From an uncultured Bacteroidales bacterium (GTDB lineage Bacteria > Bacteroidota > Bacteroidia > Bacteroidales > Paludibacteraceae): DNA of 64,000 nucleotides. The notes beneath the pieces were generated by a model. That model saw only the letters and a list, made by a program, of their open reading frames with translations. It was not told the origin of the DNA and searched no databases. Made by a program: the position numbers and the translations under genes. Every line of letters begins with the position of its first letter. Within the stretch, counting starts at the first letter, position 1. Positions 19,034 to 27,138 of this stretch are shown piece by piece. The DNA lies in contig CALUOH010000005.1 of NCBI GenBank assembly GCA_944322025.1, positions 37,823 through 101,822 on the forward strand. Reading direction: 5' to 3'.

Positions 19034-21553
19034 TCACTCCATCACCCCGTCGGCCTCCATCTGTGCCCGCACGAGGCGCAACTCGTCATACGTCAGGCTG
19101 CTGCCGAGAGCCTCATGCACGGCCGAGAGCGACATCTCTCCCCCGCTCTCCATCAGCGCGTCCCGCGCCGCGTTGTACTTCTCCTCCGGCACATAGTCGT
19201 GCGCCGACAACTCCCCCGCCCTTATCAGCCTTTGCAGGTGACCCATGATAGTCGTGCGCGCCAACCCCTTGGCCGCCGCCACCTCATCCACCGACTTCCC
19301 CTCCTTGAATAGCTTGAGGCTCTCCGCCAGCGACTGCCCCTTCCTCCGCTTCTCACGCTTCGGCGCGTCCGCCTTTTCCGTCCCGCCGCCGTCGAAATTC
19401 ATCTCCTTCTCCCCGCGCGCTATCCCGTTCTCCTCGCAATACTCCTTTATTATCTCTAAAAACTCCACCCCGAAGCCGTTGGCCTTCGCCTTGCCGAAGC
19501 CCTTTATTTTCATCAGCTCCTCCACCGTCGCCGGCAATGCGTCCGCCATCGCGGCAAGCATCTTTGTCGATGCCACCATATACACCGGCAGCGACCTCTC
19601 CTCGCATATCTCGTTCCGCTTCGCCGCGAGCAACTTGTACAGAGCCGGATGCTCAGTCTTGATAAGTGCGCGTACGCTCTCGCCCGCATAGGCCCTCACC
19701 GTAAACCTCGGCGTACGGAACGATGCCTTGACCTCAAAATAGTTGGACACCGAGTAGTCGTCCCTTATCCCCTTCACCGTCCACTCCCGCTGCGCCACCA
19801 TTTCGTACAGCCCTTTCAGCCGCTCCGCATACTCCTCCGCCTCCGTGCGCGAATCCGTCGTCAGCGGCGATGCCTCCAAAAGCGACAGCAACTCCCCCAG
19901 ACGCGAAGTGAAATAGTCCGACGCTGCCGCCACCCTCTCCCCCATCCTCGGCGAACGGGCGTGCGCCAGCGCGTCCAGCTGTATGATAAACTTCTGCGCC
20001 ACAGAATAGATGTCTATGGCGCACTCGCTCACCCGCCCCAGATACTCCTCAGCTCCCCCGGTAAAGTCCTGCGCAAGACGTTGGAACATCTCCGTGAAGT
20101 CCCTCACGCTCCCCATAATGTCCTCCATCCCGAACAGCCGTATCAGTATCTGCAAATTATACTGCCGCTTCATCTCCTCCGCCATCCTCTCCAGCTCACC
20201 CGCCGGCAGGCGCGTCGAGGCATACTCCGTTATATGGCTGCTCACATGCAGGCTCTCCGGGTTCACCGGCGTAGTGAACACTATCCCGTCCAGCGTCCGG
20301 CAGCGGCTCAGCGCCACATACACCTGCCCCGGCGCAAACGCCGCCCCCGCATCTATTATCACGCGGTCAAACGTCAGCCCCTGGCTCTTGTGTATCGTGA
20401 TAGCCCACGCCAGCCGCAGCGGTATCTGGCTGAACGTCCCCAGCACCGTCTCCTCTATCGCGTTCGTCTCCCTGTCCAGGCGGTACTGCACATTGTTCCA
20501 CGTCTCCCGCCCCACCGTTATCGTCTCCCCATCCCCCTCGCACTCCACCGTCACCCACTCCTCATCCAGCTCCGCCACACGCCCTATCTTACCGTTATAA
20601 TAGCGGCGCGGGCTCTCCTTGTCATTCGCGATGAACATCACCTTAGCCCCCACCTTCAGTTGCAGCTCGCTCTCCGCCGGATAATTCTTCTCCGGGAAAT
20701 CCCCCTTCACCTCCGCCGCATACCCGTACGCCGCCCCCTCAATCCGCGCCAGAGCCTCCCGGTTAATCCTCTCCGCATTCGCATTATGCGTCGTGAGCGT
20801 AATATACCCGTCAGCCTCCTCCCTCGGGAACGACGGATTATACCTCTTCTCTATCAGCGACATCCCCATCGGCGTAAGCCTGTTGTTCCTCACCTCGTTC
20901 AGCAGGTCGATGAACATCCTGTTCGTCTGCCTGAAAATCCTGTCAAGCTCTATATACACCGGCCGGTGCGCCTCCAGCACACGGCTGTGGAAAAAATACG
21001 GGCTCTTGTAAAAATGCCTCAGCATCTCCCAATCCTCCGCCGTACACACAGGCGCAAGCTGATACATATCCCCTATAAAAATCACCTGCACCCCCCCGAA
21101 CGGCTCACTCGGCCTGTATCGGTAGTGGCGCAATATCAGGTCTATCTGATCCAGCAGGTCAGCCCTCACCATCGAAATCTCGTCAATGATGAGCAGCTCC
21201 AGCTGCCTCAGCAGGTTACGCCTCACCGACGTCATCCTCTGCTTCGCGAAGAAATTCGCGTTCTCCGACATCGACGGCACATACGGCGCGGGCGGTATCT
21301 GGAAAAACGAATGTATCGTAGTACCCCCCGCATTTATCGCCGCCACGCCCGTCGGCGCCACCACCACCGTCTGCTTCCGCGTACTCTCCTTGATGCGCCT
21401 CAGAAACGTAGTCTTGCCCGTCCCGGCCTTGCCGGTCAGAAACACAGAGCAGTCCGTGTTCTCCACAAACTCCTCCGCCAGCTCATATACAGACATGCCT
21501 CCATCTCCCATAGACTCATAGTTAAACCCCCAATCGGCCTCAGACTTAGCCAT
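19034..21553 (-). CDS. PIF1-like helicase with HRDC and C-terminal HTH domains
   Basis: 839 residues from MAKSEADWGF; I place the start here because the -7 element (21592-21599) overlaps the longer reading frame's first codons and GGAAGG precedes this ATG. The N-terminal superfamily 1 helicase has Walker A LTGKAGTGKTTF, motif II LLIIDEISMV and the PIF1/RecD2-type closing motif AWAITIHKSQGLTFD. After a long middle region comes an HRDC-like domain (LYKLLAAKRNEICEERSLP...MIKGFGKAK type). A helix-turn-helix block (FKEGKSVDEVAAAKGLARTT) and a short winged tail follow. HRDC and HTH are typical of RecQ proteins, so this is a PIF1 motor with RecQ-like accessory domains. It probably acts in DNA repair or replication of structured DNA. 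Confidence 0.85.
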   Translation of the reverse strand: MAKSEADWGFNYESMGDGGMSVYELAEEFVENTDCSVFLTGKAGTGKTTFLRRIKESTRKQTVVVAPTGVAAINAGGTTIHSFFQIPPAPYVPSMSENANFFAKQRMTSVRRNLLRQLELLIIDEISMVRADLLDQIDLILRHYRYRPSEPFGGVQVIFIGDMYQLAPVCTAEDWEMLRHFYKSPYFFHSRVLEAHRPVYIELDRIFRQTNRMFIDLLNEVRNNRLTPMGMSLIEKRYNPSFPREEADGYITLTTHNANAERINREALARIEGAAYGYAAEVKGDFPEKNYPAESELQLKVGAKVMFIANDKESPRRYYNGKIGRVAELDEEWVTVECEGDGETITVGRETWNNVQYRLDRETNAIEETVLGTFSQIPLRLAWAITIHKSQGLTFDRVIIDAGAAFAPGQVYVALSRCRTLDGIVFTTPVNPESLHVSSHITEYASTRLPAGELERMAEEMKRQYNLQILIRLFGMEDIMGSVRDFTEMFQRLAQDFTGGAEEYLGRVSECAIDIYSVAQKFIIQLDALAHARSPRMGERVAAASDYFTSRLGELLSLLEASPLTTDSRTEAEEYAERLKGLYEMVAQREWTVKGIRDDYSVSNYFEVKASFRTPRFTVRAYAGESVRALIKTEHPALYKLLAAKRNEICEERSLPVYMVASTKMLAAMADALPATVEELMKIKGFGKAKANGFGVEFLEIIKEYCEENGIARGEKEMNFDGGGTEKADAPKREKRRKGQSLAESLKLFKEGKSVDEVAAAKGLARTTIMGHLQRLIRAGELSAHDYVPEEKYNAARDALMESGGEMSLSAVHEALGSSLTYDELRLVRAQMEADGVME

Positions 21554-21591
21554 GACCTTCCAATGACCTTTTTGGGTTAAAGTCTGTATAA

Positions 21592-21621
21592 CAAAAGTAC
21601 TCAATAATCCTGACTTACCAA
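21592..21621 (-). promoter_or_regulatory. PIF1-like helicase promoter, within repeat B1
   Basis: -7 TACTTTTG (21592-21599) and a -33 TTGG (21618-21621) on the minus strand, 18 bases apart. The segment between -33 and -7 is nearly identical to the yebC promoter at 42697-42726. Confidence 0.65.
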
Positions 21622-21794
21622 CACACCCTCCCTCTCATTTTTCTTCAGCCCCCTGTCTTCCACCTCCATGCCCCTCCCTCCCCGCCCCCCTTCTCCTCCC
21701 GTCTCAGCCCCCTTTCCCTCCCACCCCAGCCCCAACTGCAAAAAGTGGTTAAAAACACGTACTCTCGACGGAGCGGCTACGGAGACCCTACGGA
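21600..21794 (-). repeat. Dispersed repeat B, copy 1 (long form)
   Basis: The core (21747-21794) is shared with four other sites. Here homology to 42501-42718 extends through the C-rich tract into the helicase promoter. Read on the minus strand, the order is core, GTGTTTTTAACC, CACTTTTTGCAG, G-rich tract, promoter. Confidence 0.8.
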
Positions 21795-21908
21795 ACCACT
21801 CCACGGACTCCCGCAACTTTGCAACCTGTTTGCACTCCATTATCCCTAACTTTGCCGTAGGGAAACGGAAAGACACCCCCGCCTCTTGCCCCTCCGCCCA
21901 TATTTTTG

Positions 21909-21916
21909 TACCTTTG
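21909..21916 (+). promoter_or_regulatory. pepD promoter -7 element
   Basis: TACCTTTG with TTG at 21886-21888 (20-base spacing), about 75 bases before the pepD start. Confidence 0.6.
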
Positions 21917-21991
21917 TGCCATTACAGCCCGGCGGCACATGCCCCCGCGCTCAACGGAAAGGAACACGTTTAACCTTAAAATAATTCAGTT

Positions 21992-23440
21992 ATGGACATC
22001 AAATCATTAGAGCCGCAGAGGCTCTGGAAAGAGTTTTACGACATCTGTCAAGTCCCACGCCCCTCAAAGAAAGAGGGCAAAATCATAGCCTACCTGCAGG
22101 AGTTCGGCAAACGGCACAACCTCGACACCCGCACCGATGCCGCAGGCAACGTGCTTATATGCAAGCCCGCAACTCCCGGATACGAAGACAAGCCCACGGT
22201 AATACTGCAGTCCCACATGGACATGGTATGCGAGAAGAACAACGACACCGTGCACAACTTCGACACCGACCCCATACAGGCATACATAGACGGCGAATGG
22301 GTCAAGGCGCGCGGCACCACCCTCGGGGCTGACAACGGCATAGGCATGGCCACAGAACTCGCCATACTCGCCAGCAGCGACCTCAGACACCCCCGCCTCG
22401 AATGCCTCTTCACCGTGGACGAGGAGACCGGACTGACCGGCGCGTTCGCCATAGACCCCGCACTGCTGAAAGGCAGCATACTCATCAACCTCGACTCCGA
22501 GGACGACGGCGAGTTCTTCATCGGCTGTGCCGGCGGCATGAACACCACCGCCACATTCCCGTATAAAAAGGAGGAGATGCCCGAAGGGCTATTCTATTTT
22601 GAAGTAAAGGTCAGCGGACTCAAAGGCGGCCACTCCGGCGGCGACATACACCTGAACCGAGGCAACGCCAACAAGATACTCGCACGCTTCCTCTGGCAGA
22701 CCATGAAAGAGACAGACATGAAGCTCTCCCTCATCGAGGGCGGCAACCTGCACAACGCCATACCGCGCGAAGCCCGCGCCGTATGCGCCGTGCCGATGGA
22801 CTACAAGGAGACCCTGCGAGTGGAGTTCAACCACTTCACCGCCGACATAGAAGGAGAACTCGCCATAGCCGACAGCGGCGTGCGCCTCAACCTCGAAAGC
22901 TGTGACCGCCCCGCCTCCATGGTGGACACCGGCACAACGAAGCGTCTGCTCTATGCCCTCATAGCATGTCCCCACGGCGTACAGCGCATGAGCGACGAGA
23001 TGCCAGGCATAGTGGAGACCTCCACTAACCTCGCCGCCATAAAGATGCTCGACGGCGACCGCATACTCGTCACCACAAGCCAGCGCAGCTCCGTAGAGTC
23101 GGCCAAGAAAGACATAGCCCGCACCGTGGAGAGCGTCTTCACCCTCGCGGGAGCGGAGGTAGAGCACAGCGAGGGCTACCCCGGATGGAAGCCCAACCCG
23201 AAATCGCCCATAGCCAACATAGTGGCCTCCACATACGAGAAGCTGTTCGGGCAGAAAGCCAAAATCATAGCCATCCACGCCGGACTCGAATGCGGCCTCT
23301 TCCTCGAGAAGTATCCGCACCTCGACATGGTATCCGTCGGCCCGACCATGCGCGGCGTGCACTCGCCCGACGAGCAGCTGCACATCGGCGACACGCAGAA
23401 GTTCTGGAAACTGATAGTCCACGTGCTGGAGAACATCTGA
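21992..23440 (+). CDS. pepD: Aminoacyl-histidine dipeptidase (peptidase D)
   Basis: 482 residues, M20 family di-zinc dipeptidase that cleaves Xaa-His and related dipeptides in the cytoplasm. Metal and catalytic motifs are visible: LQSHMDMVCEKN (first His/Asp, about 72-83), LGADNGIGMA (bridging Asp), DEETGLTGA (catalytic and ligand Glu) and LDSEDDGEFFIGCAGG. The lid domain follows (GLKGGHSGGDI), and the C-terminal ligand His is in GVHSPDEQLHI. Length is that of PepD/PepV-type enzymes. It is transcribed alone and ends at a strong hairpin. Confidence 0.93.
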   Translation: MDIKSLEPQRLWKEFYDICQVPRPSKKEGKIIAYLQEFGKRHNLDTRTDAAGNVLICKPATPGYEDKPTVILQSHMDMVCEKNNDTVHNFDTDPIQAYIDGEWVKARGTTLGADNGIGMATELAILASSDLRHPRLECLFTVDEETGLTGAFAIDPALLKGSILINLDSEDDGEFFIGCAGGMNTTATFPYKKEEMPEGLFYFEVKVSGLKGGHSGGDIHLNRGNANKILARFLWQTMKETDMKLSLIEGGNLHNAIPREARAVCAVPMDYKETLRVEFNHFTADIEGELAIADSGVRLNLESCDRPASMVDTGTTKRLLYALIACPHGVQRMSDEMPGIVETSTNLAAIKMLDGDRILVTTSQRSSVESAKKDIARTVESVFTLAGAEVEHSEGYPGWKPNPKSPIANIVASTYEKLFGQKAKIIAIHAGLECGLFLEKYPHLDMVSVGPTMRGVHSPDEQLHIGDTQKFWKLIVHVLENI

Positions 23441-23463
23441 TAACCCATCTGTGGACAATAAGA

Positions 23464-23497
23464 ATGCGGGCGCACATCGTAGGATGTGCGCCCGCAT
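23464..23497. terminator. Bidirectional terminator between pepD and corA
   Basis: Perfect 15-bp stem (23464-23478 with 23483-23497) with a GTAG loop; a T-rich stretch follows on the plus strand. Confidence 0.85.
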
Positions 23498-23513
23498 CTT
23501 TATCATGGCAGTG

Positions 23514-24590
23514 TCAAATCCAACGCTTCAGCTTGAAGTATATAAGCACCGACACAGCCACCACAACCATCGACAACAAGGCAACCGGATAGCCGTAAGG
23601 CCATTCGAGTTCAGGCATCGCCCTGAAATTCATGCCCCATATCCCGGCCATAAAGGTCAGCGGGATAAACACCGCCGACAGCACCGTGAGCCGCCCGACT
23701 ATCCTGTTAAGCCTCATATCGTTGGTAGCCATATACATATCGACAACAGAGGCTATTATGCCGTCAAGCGAGTCGAGTATCTGGAACACCTGCATGAGAT
23801 GGTCGTTCGTGTCGCGGAAATAGGGCGTATTCGACGGCTTCAGCACATCAGACTGCCGCATCAGGAGCGGCTGCATCTGCGTCTGTAACGGCTTGATATT
23901 GCGGCGAATGAACAGGTAGTCCTTCCTCATGCGCTGAATACGCGAATTGAACCCCTCCTGTCCGTTGAAATCTATCAGTTCCTCCTCAATATCCATCCAT
24001 TGCTCACGATGGGCATCGAGCACATTCATATAGTTGTCCACTATACAGCTCATGAGCAGGTTAAGCAGGTAATCGGCACTGTGGCGTACGGCCACGGACT
24101 GCCTGCCGAGTATGGCGGCGCGTATCTCGCGGAAATAGTCGTCATGGCTCTCCTGAAACGACACTACCGTGTTCTTCAGTAGCAGCAGCGCAATGTGTTC
24201 CTTGCCCATTGTCCCGTCTCGGCCGCGGTTCAGCCTGTTCATAAGCACGAGCACCATATCGGAGACTGTCTCTACTTTGGCCATGTGACGGCCGTTCAGT
24301 ATGTCCTGCCGCCAAAGGTACGAGACACCAAGATGTTCCATTATGGCATTGATTCGCTTCACGTCGGTCAGCCCGCGCACGGACAGCCAGTGTACGCGCC
24401 CGTCGTCAAGGCATCGCAATATTTCGTCCTGCCCGGCGGCTGTCGTCACACCGTCATTATCCTGACGGAAAGATATGAGTTCGCACTCGGTAGTCACATC
24501 GTATGTACCTACATAGCGCAACTCCTCAAACAGCAGATTGTCCTGCTGCACCGATGAGAGTTTCTTACCTTGCTGATCTGTACCGTTCAT
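23514..24590 (-). CDS. corA: CorA family magnesium/cobalt transporter
   Basis: 358 residues. CorA pentamers conduct Mg2+ and other divalent cations across the inner membrane. A large soluble N-terminal domain and long helices (around 170-290, charged) lead to two C-terminal membrane helices. The signature sits at the end of the first: FMAGIWGMNF, with GMN as the selectivity loop. The acidic/aromatic loop PELEWPYGYP follows, and the protein ends with the basic FKLKRWI. The start overlaps the stop of the LysR regulator gene (ATGA), so the pair is translationally coupled and the regulator may respond to a related signal. Confidence 0.93.
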   Translation of the reverse strand: MNGTDQQGKKLSSVQQDNLLFEELRYVGTYDVTTECELISFRQDNDGVTTAAGQDEILRCLDDGRVHWLSVRGLTDVKRINAIMEHLGVSYLWRQDILNGRHMAKVETVSDMVLVLMNRLNRGRDGTMGKEHIALLLLKNTVVSFQESHDDYFREIRAAILGRQSVAVRHSADYLLNLLMSCIVDNYMNVLDAHREQWMDIEEELIDFNGQEGFNSRIQRMRKDYLFIRRNIKPLQTQMQPLLMRQSDVLKPSNTPYFRDTNDHLMQVFQILDSLDGIIASVVDMYMATNDMRLNRIVGRLTVLSAVFIPLTFMAGIWGMNFRAMPELEWPYGYPVALLSMVVVAVSVLIYFKLKRWI

Positions 24591-25489
24591 ATCGTATCGG
24601 TTTCCGTCCCGAAAGACGAGTAGTTCAAGAAAAGCTCCACGAGAGGGGACTCTTTGCCCAGACGCTGCACGTAGGCGAAGCGTCGCGGCATGTGCAGCTC
24701 CGGGATAGCGATGACCTTCAATGAGCCTGCCGCCACCTCACGCTCCACTGAGCGTATGGAGACTATGCCCATCGCGTCGGCGTTCTCAAGATAACGCTTG
24801 ATGCTCTCCGTGCTGCCGAGCTGCATCTGCACATTGAGGCTGTCCGCAGCCAGCCCGCACGCGGCGAGGGCTTCCTTGATGACATCCAGTGTGCCGGAGC
24901 CGTTCTCCCGCAGCACGAGAGGTATCTCCCGCAGCCTGTCCAGCCCTATCTCATCGGCAGAGGCCATGCTGTTCCCGGCAGCAACGACAGCCACAAGCTC
25001 ATCACGCATGAACGGCGTGTATTTCAGCCCCGCCTGACGGCTCTGCCCCTCGACAAAGCCGAGGTCTATGTTCTGCCGCAGCAACGCCTGCTCTATGACC
25101 GCGCTGTTGCCGTTGATGAGCGTGAGGCGTATGTCGCCGTAGCGGTTGTGGAACTTTGCCAAGTAGGAGGGCAGCACGTACTGCGCTATCGTGGTACTCG
25201 CGCCGAGGCGCAGTTCGCCTTTATAGAGGCCGTTGAGCAGGTTCATCTCGTAGTCCAGTGTCCTGTACCGCTCCAATACCTCCTCCGCGAGGGAGAGCAG
25301 GCGGCTGCCGGAGGGTGTCAGCGTAAGGCGGTTGCCGTTGCGCTCGAAGAGGCGCATCTTGTAGTGCTCCTCCAGTTCCCTGATGTGTTTGGTGACAGCG
25401 GGCTGGGAGATGAACATCTCCTCCGATGCCTTCGTGAAGCTCAGATGCCTGGCTGCCGACACGAACACTTTAAGCCTGAAATCCTCCAT
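24587..25489 (-). CDS. LysR family transcriptional regulator
   Basis: 300 residues with the standard LysR layout: an N-terminal winged HTH (FRLKVFVSAARHLSFTKASEEMFISQPAVTKHI, about 4-36, then LEEHYKMRLFERNGNRLTLT), a linker helix, and a periplasmic-binding-like effector domain from about 90 (GELRLGASTTIAQYVLP). The effector pocket opening resembles CysB/CysL-type regulators, but the ligand is unknown. It overlaps corA downstream (ATGA), and smpB lies 24 bases upstream on the same strand. Confidence 0.9.
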   Translation of the reverse strand: MEDFRLKVFVSAARHLSFTKASEEMFISQPAVTKHIRELEEHYKMRLFERNGNRLTLTPSGSRLLSLAEEVLERYRTLDYEMNLLNGLYKGELRLGASTTIAQYVLPSYLAKFHNRYGDIRLTLINGNSAVIEQALLRQNIDLGFVEGQSRQAGLKYTPFMRDELVAVVAAGNSMASADEIGLDRLREIPLVLRENGSGTLDVIKEALAACGLAADSLNVQMQLGSTESIKRYLENADAMGIVSIRSVEREVAAGSLKVIAIPELHMPRRFAYVQRLGKESPLVELFLNYSSFGTETDTI

Positions 25490-25513
25490 AAGCGATGACG
25501 TTAGGGGTTGGGG

Positions 25514-25978
25514 TCAGAGGCGGCGTTTCATCTCGCGGTCAATGTCGCGGCGGTCCTCTTTCTCTTTGATGCTCTCGCGCTTGTCGTACTGCTTCTTGCC
25601 GCGCGCGAGGGCTATCTCCAGTTTGGCCAGTCCCTTGTCGTTGATGAAGAGGAGTGTGGGCACTATGGTGTAGCCCGTCTCCTTAGTCGCGCGCTCAAGG
25701 CGGCGCAGCTCCTTTTTATTGAGCAGCAGTTTGCGCTCGCGCTTCACCTCGTGGTTATAGAATGTGCCGAGGCGGTAGGCTGATATCTGCATGTTACGCA
25801 CCCACAGCTCGCCGTTGTCGAAGGTGCAGAACGTGTCGGCTATGCTGGCCTTGCCCTCTTTTATGGACTTTATCTCTGTGCCGTACAGCACTATGCCCGC
25901 CACTACCCTGTCAGATAGCTCGTAGTCGAACGACGCGCGGCGGTTCTTTATCTCTATCTTCGTCTTTGTCTTCATCAT
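25514..25978 (-). CDS. smpB: SsrA-binding protein SmpB
   Basis: 154 residues from [21 protein letters not shown]; binds tmRNA and brings it to stalled ribosomes for trans-translation. Typical segments are [39 protein letters not shown] and the basic tail [28 protein letters not shown] place the start at 25978 because the -7 element (25997-26004) leaves room only for this or the next ATG; the reading frame runs 7 codons further upstream. The tmRNA gene was not seen in the window. Confidence 0.94.
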   Translation of the reverse strand: MMKTKTKIEIKNRRASFDYELSDRVVAGIVLYGTEIKSIKEGKASIADTFCTFDNGELWVRNMQISAYRLGTFYNHEVKRERKLLLNKKELRRLERATKETGYTIVPTLLFINDKGLAKLEIALARGKKQYDKRESIKEKEDRRDIDREMKRRL

Positions 25979-25996
25979 GCTTTGCTTATCAGAGGG

Positions 25997-26004
25997 CAAA
26001 GGTA
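25997..26004 (-). promoter_or_regulatory. smpB promoter -7 element
   Basis: TACCTTTG on the minus strand, about 20 bases before the smpB start, giving a very short leader. Confidence 0.6.
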
Positions 26005-26250
26005 GCTAAAATATTCCTTACCGCCATCCTGCGGAGAGGGGGAGATGAAGGGTGAGGCAGGGGGAAGAGAGGGAAAAGGTGCGGGAGGACAGTGGGTGAG
26101 GTAAAGGGCGGAGAGGGGAAAGGGAGGGGGCAGCAGAGCAAGGGGTGAGCAGCAGAGAGGGGCGGGGAGAGGATGTTACAAAGCTGTGAAATTTCAGTTG
26201 CAGGAGTATTAAACCGCTCCGCGCCCCTTGCAGGCTCTGCGGGAGCGGGC

Positions 26251-26258
26251 TACCTTTG
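26251..26258 (+). promoter_or_regulatory. pst operon promoter -7 element
   Basis: TACCTTTG with TTG 20 bases upstream (26228-26230), about 40 bases before pstS. Confidence 0.65.
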
Positions 26259-26296
26259 CAGTCGCGAAGGCCAAACGTCCTCCGCAGGATGACCAC

Positions 26297-27127
26297 ATGA
26301 ACAGAAAAAAGCCACTTATCACCATCTTCATCGCACTCTGCATATACGGGCAGGGATGCGCCCAGAGAATAAAGGGAAGCGACACGCTTCTGCCACTGAC
26401 ACAGGAACTTGCCGAAAAGTATGTTGGAAAGAACCCCTCGGAGGAGGTGATTGTGACAGGAGGAGGCACGGGCGTGGGGATAGCGTCGCTGATGGAGAAC
26501 ACGACGGATATAGCCATGGCATCGCGGAGAATGAAGTTCGGGGAGAAGATGAAGTTTGCCGAGGCGGGAGTGGAGTCGAAGGAGGTGATAGTGGCATACG
26601 ACGCGCTCGCTGTGGTGGTGAACCCGGAGAACCCGGTGGACAGCCTCACGAGGGAGCAGCTGGAGGGGATATTCAGGGGTAAGATAACGAACTGGAAAGA
26701 GGTGGGCGGCACGGACGGCAAGATAATAGTCTACTCGAGGGAGACATCGTCGGGGACATACGAGTTTTTCAAGGAGAGCGTGCTGGAGAACAAGAACTAC
26801 ATGGCAAGCATACTGTCGATGCCCGCGACGGGTGCGATAATACAGTCGGTGAGGCAGACGAAGGGGGCGATAGGGTACATAGGTCTCGCATATCTCAATC
26901 CGTATGTGAAGGCCCTTGCGGTGTCGTATGACGGGGGCGAGCATTACGCTATGCCCTCGGTGGAGAATGCGGCGGACGGCTCATACCCGATAGTGAGGCC
27001 GCTGTATTACTATTATGACGCGGGGAAGGAGGAGGCCGCCGCGCCGTTTGTCACATACGCCCTGTCGGCAGAGGGTCAGGAGACTGTGCTGGGTCAGGGG
27101 TTCATTCCTGTCGATTTTGAGAAATAA
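26297..27127 (+). CDS. pstS: Phosphate ABC transporter, substrate-binding protein PstS
   Basis: 276 residues from MNRKKPLITIF. An export signal ends at QGCAQ, with a possible lipobox Cys near 20. The mature protein starts IKGSDTLLPLTQELAEKY and contains the phosphate-binding pattern VTGGGTGVGIASL, then DIAMASRRM, IVAYDALAVVVNPENPV, the ITNWKEVGG strand, SRETSSGTYEFF and the C-terminal AIGYIGLAYL. It captures inorganic phosphate outside the inner membrane and hands it to PstCA. First gene of a pstSCAB-phoU operon. A stretch of PstS (NPENPVDSLTREQLEGIF) is echoed inside PstC downstream. Confidence 0.95.
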   Translation: MNRKKPLITIFIALCIYGQGCAQRIKGSDTLLPLTQELAEKYVGKNPSEEVIVTGGGTGVGIASLMENTTDIAMASRRMKFGEKMKFAEAGVESKEVIVAYDALAVVVNPENPVDSLTREQLEGIFRGKITNWKEVGGTDGKIIVYSRETSSGTYEFFKESVLENKNYMASILSMPATGAIIQSVRQTKGAIGYIGLAYLNPYVKALAVSYDGGEHYAMPSVENAADGSYPIVRPLYYYYDAGKEEAAAPFVTYALSAEGQETVLGQGFIPVDFEK

Positions 27128-27138
27128 CGCCACGGCTT

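Larger units (their letters stand above)
21554..21991. other. Intergenic region PIF1-like helicase / pepD
   Basis: No gene. It holds the helicase promoter (minus), repeat B copy 1 with its C-rich (plus strand) tract 21620-21740, and pepD promoter elements: TAACTTTG at 21847-21854 and TACCTTTG at 21909-21916 with a TTG at 21886-21888. Confidence 0.7.
25979..26296. other. Divergent intergenic region smpB / pstS
   Basis: No gene. A purine-dominated, G-rich tract on the plus strand (26036-26173) lacks the repeat B core but resembles the G-rich arm of the long repeat B copies. The pstS promoter follows (TTG 26228-26230, TACCTTTG 26251-26258). Confidence 0.6.

Noticed and set aside
19649..21580. 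Long plus-strand frame opposite the PIF1-like helicase
   Set aside because: The composition is Arg/His/Leu-rich, typical of antisense reading of a GC-rich gene; the minus-strand helicase motifs are convincing.
25979..26296. PhoB-type pho box upstream of pstS
   Set aside because: No enterobacterial-like pho box repeat was found; Bacteroidota sites are not well enough known to call one.
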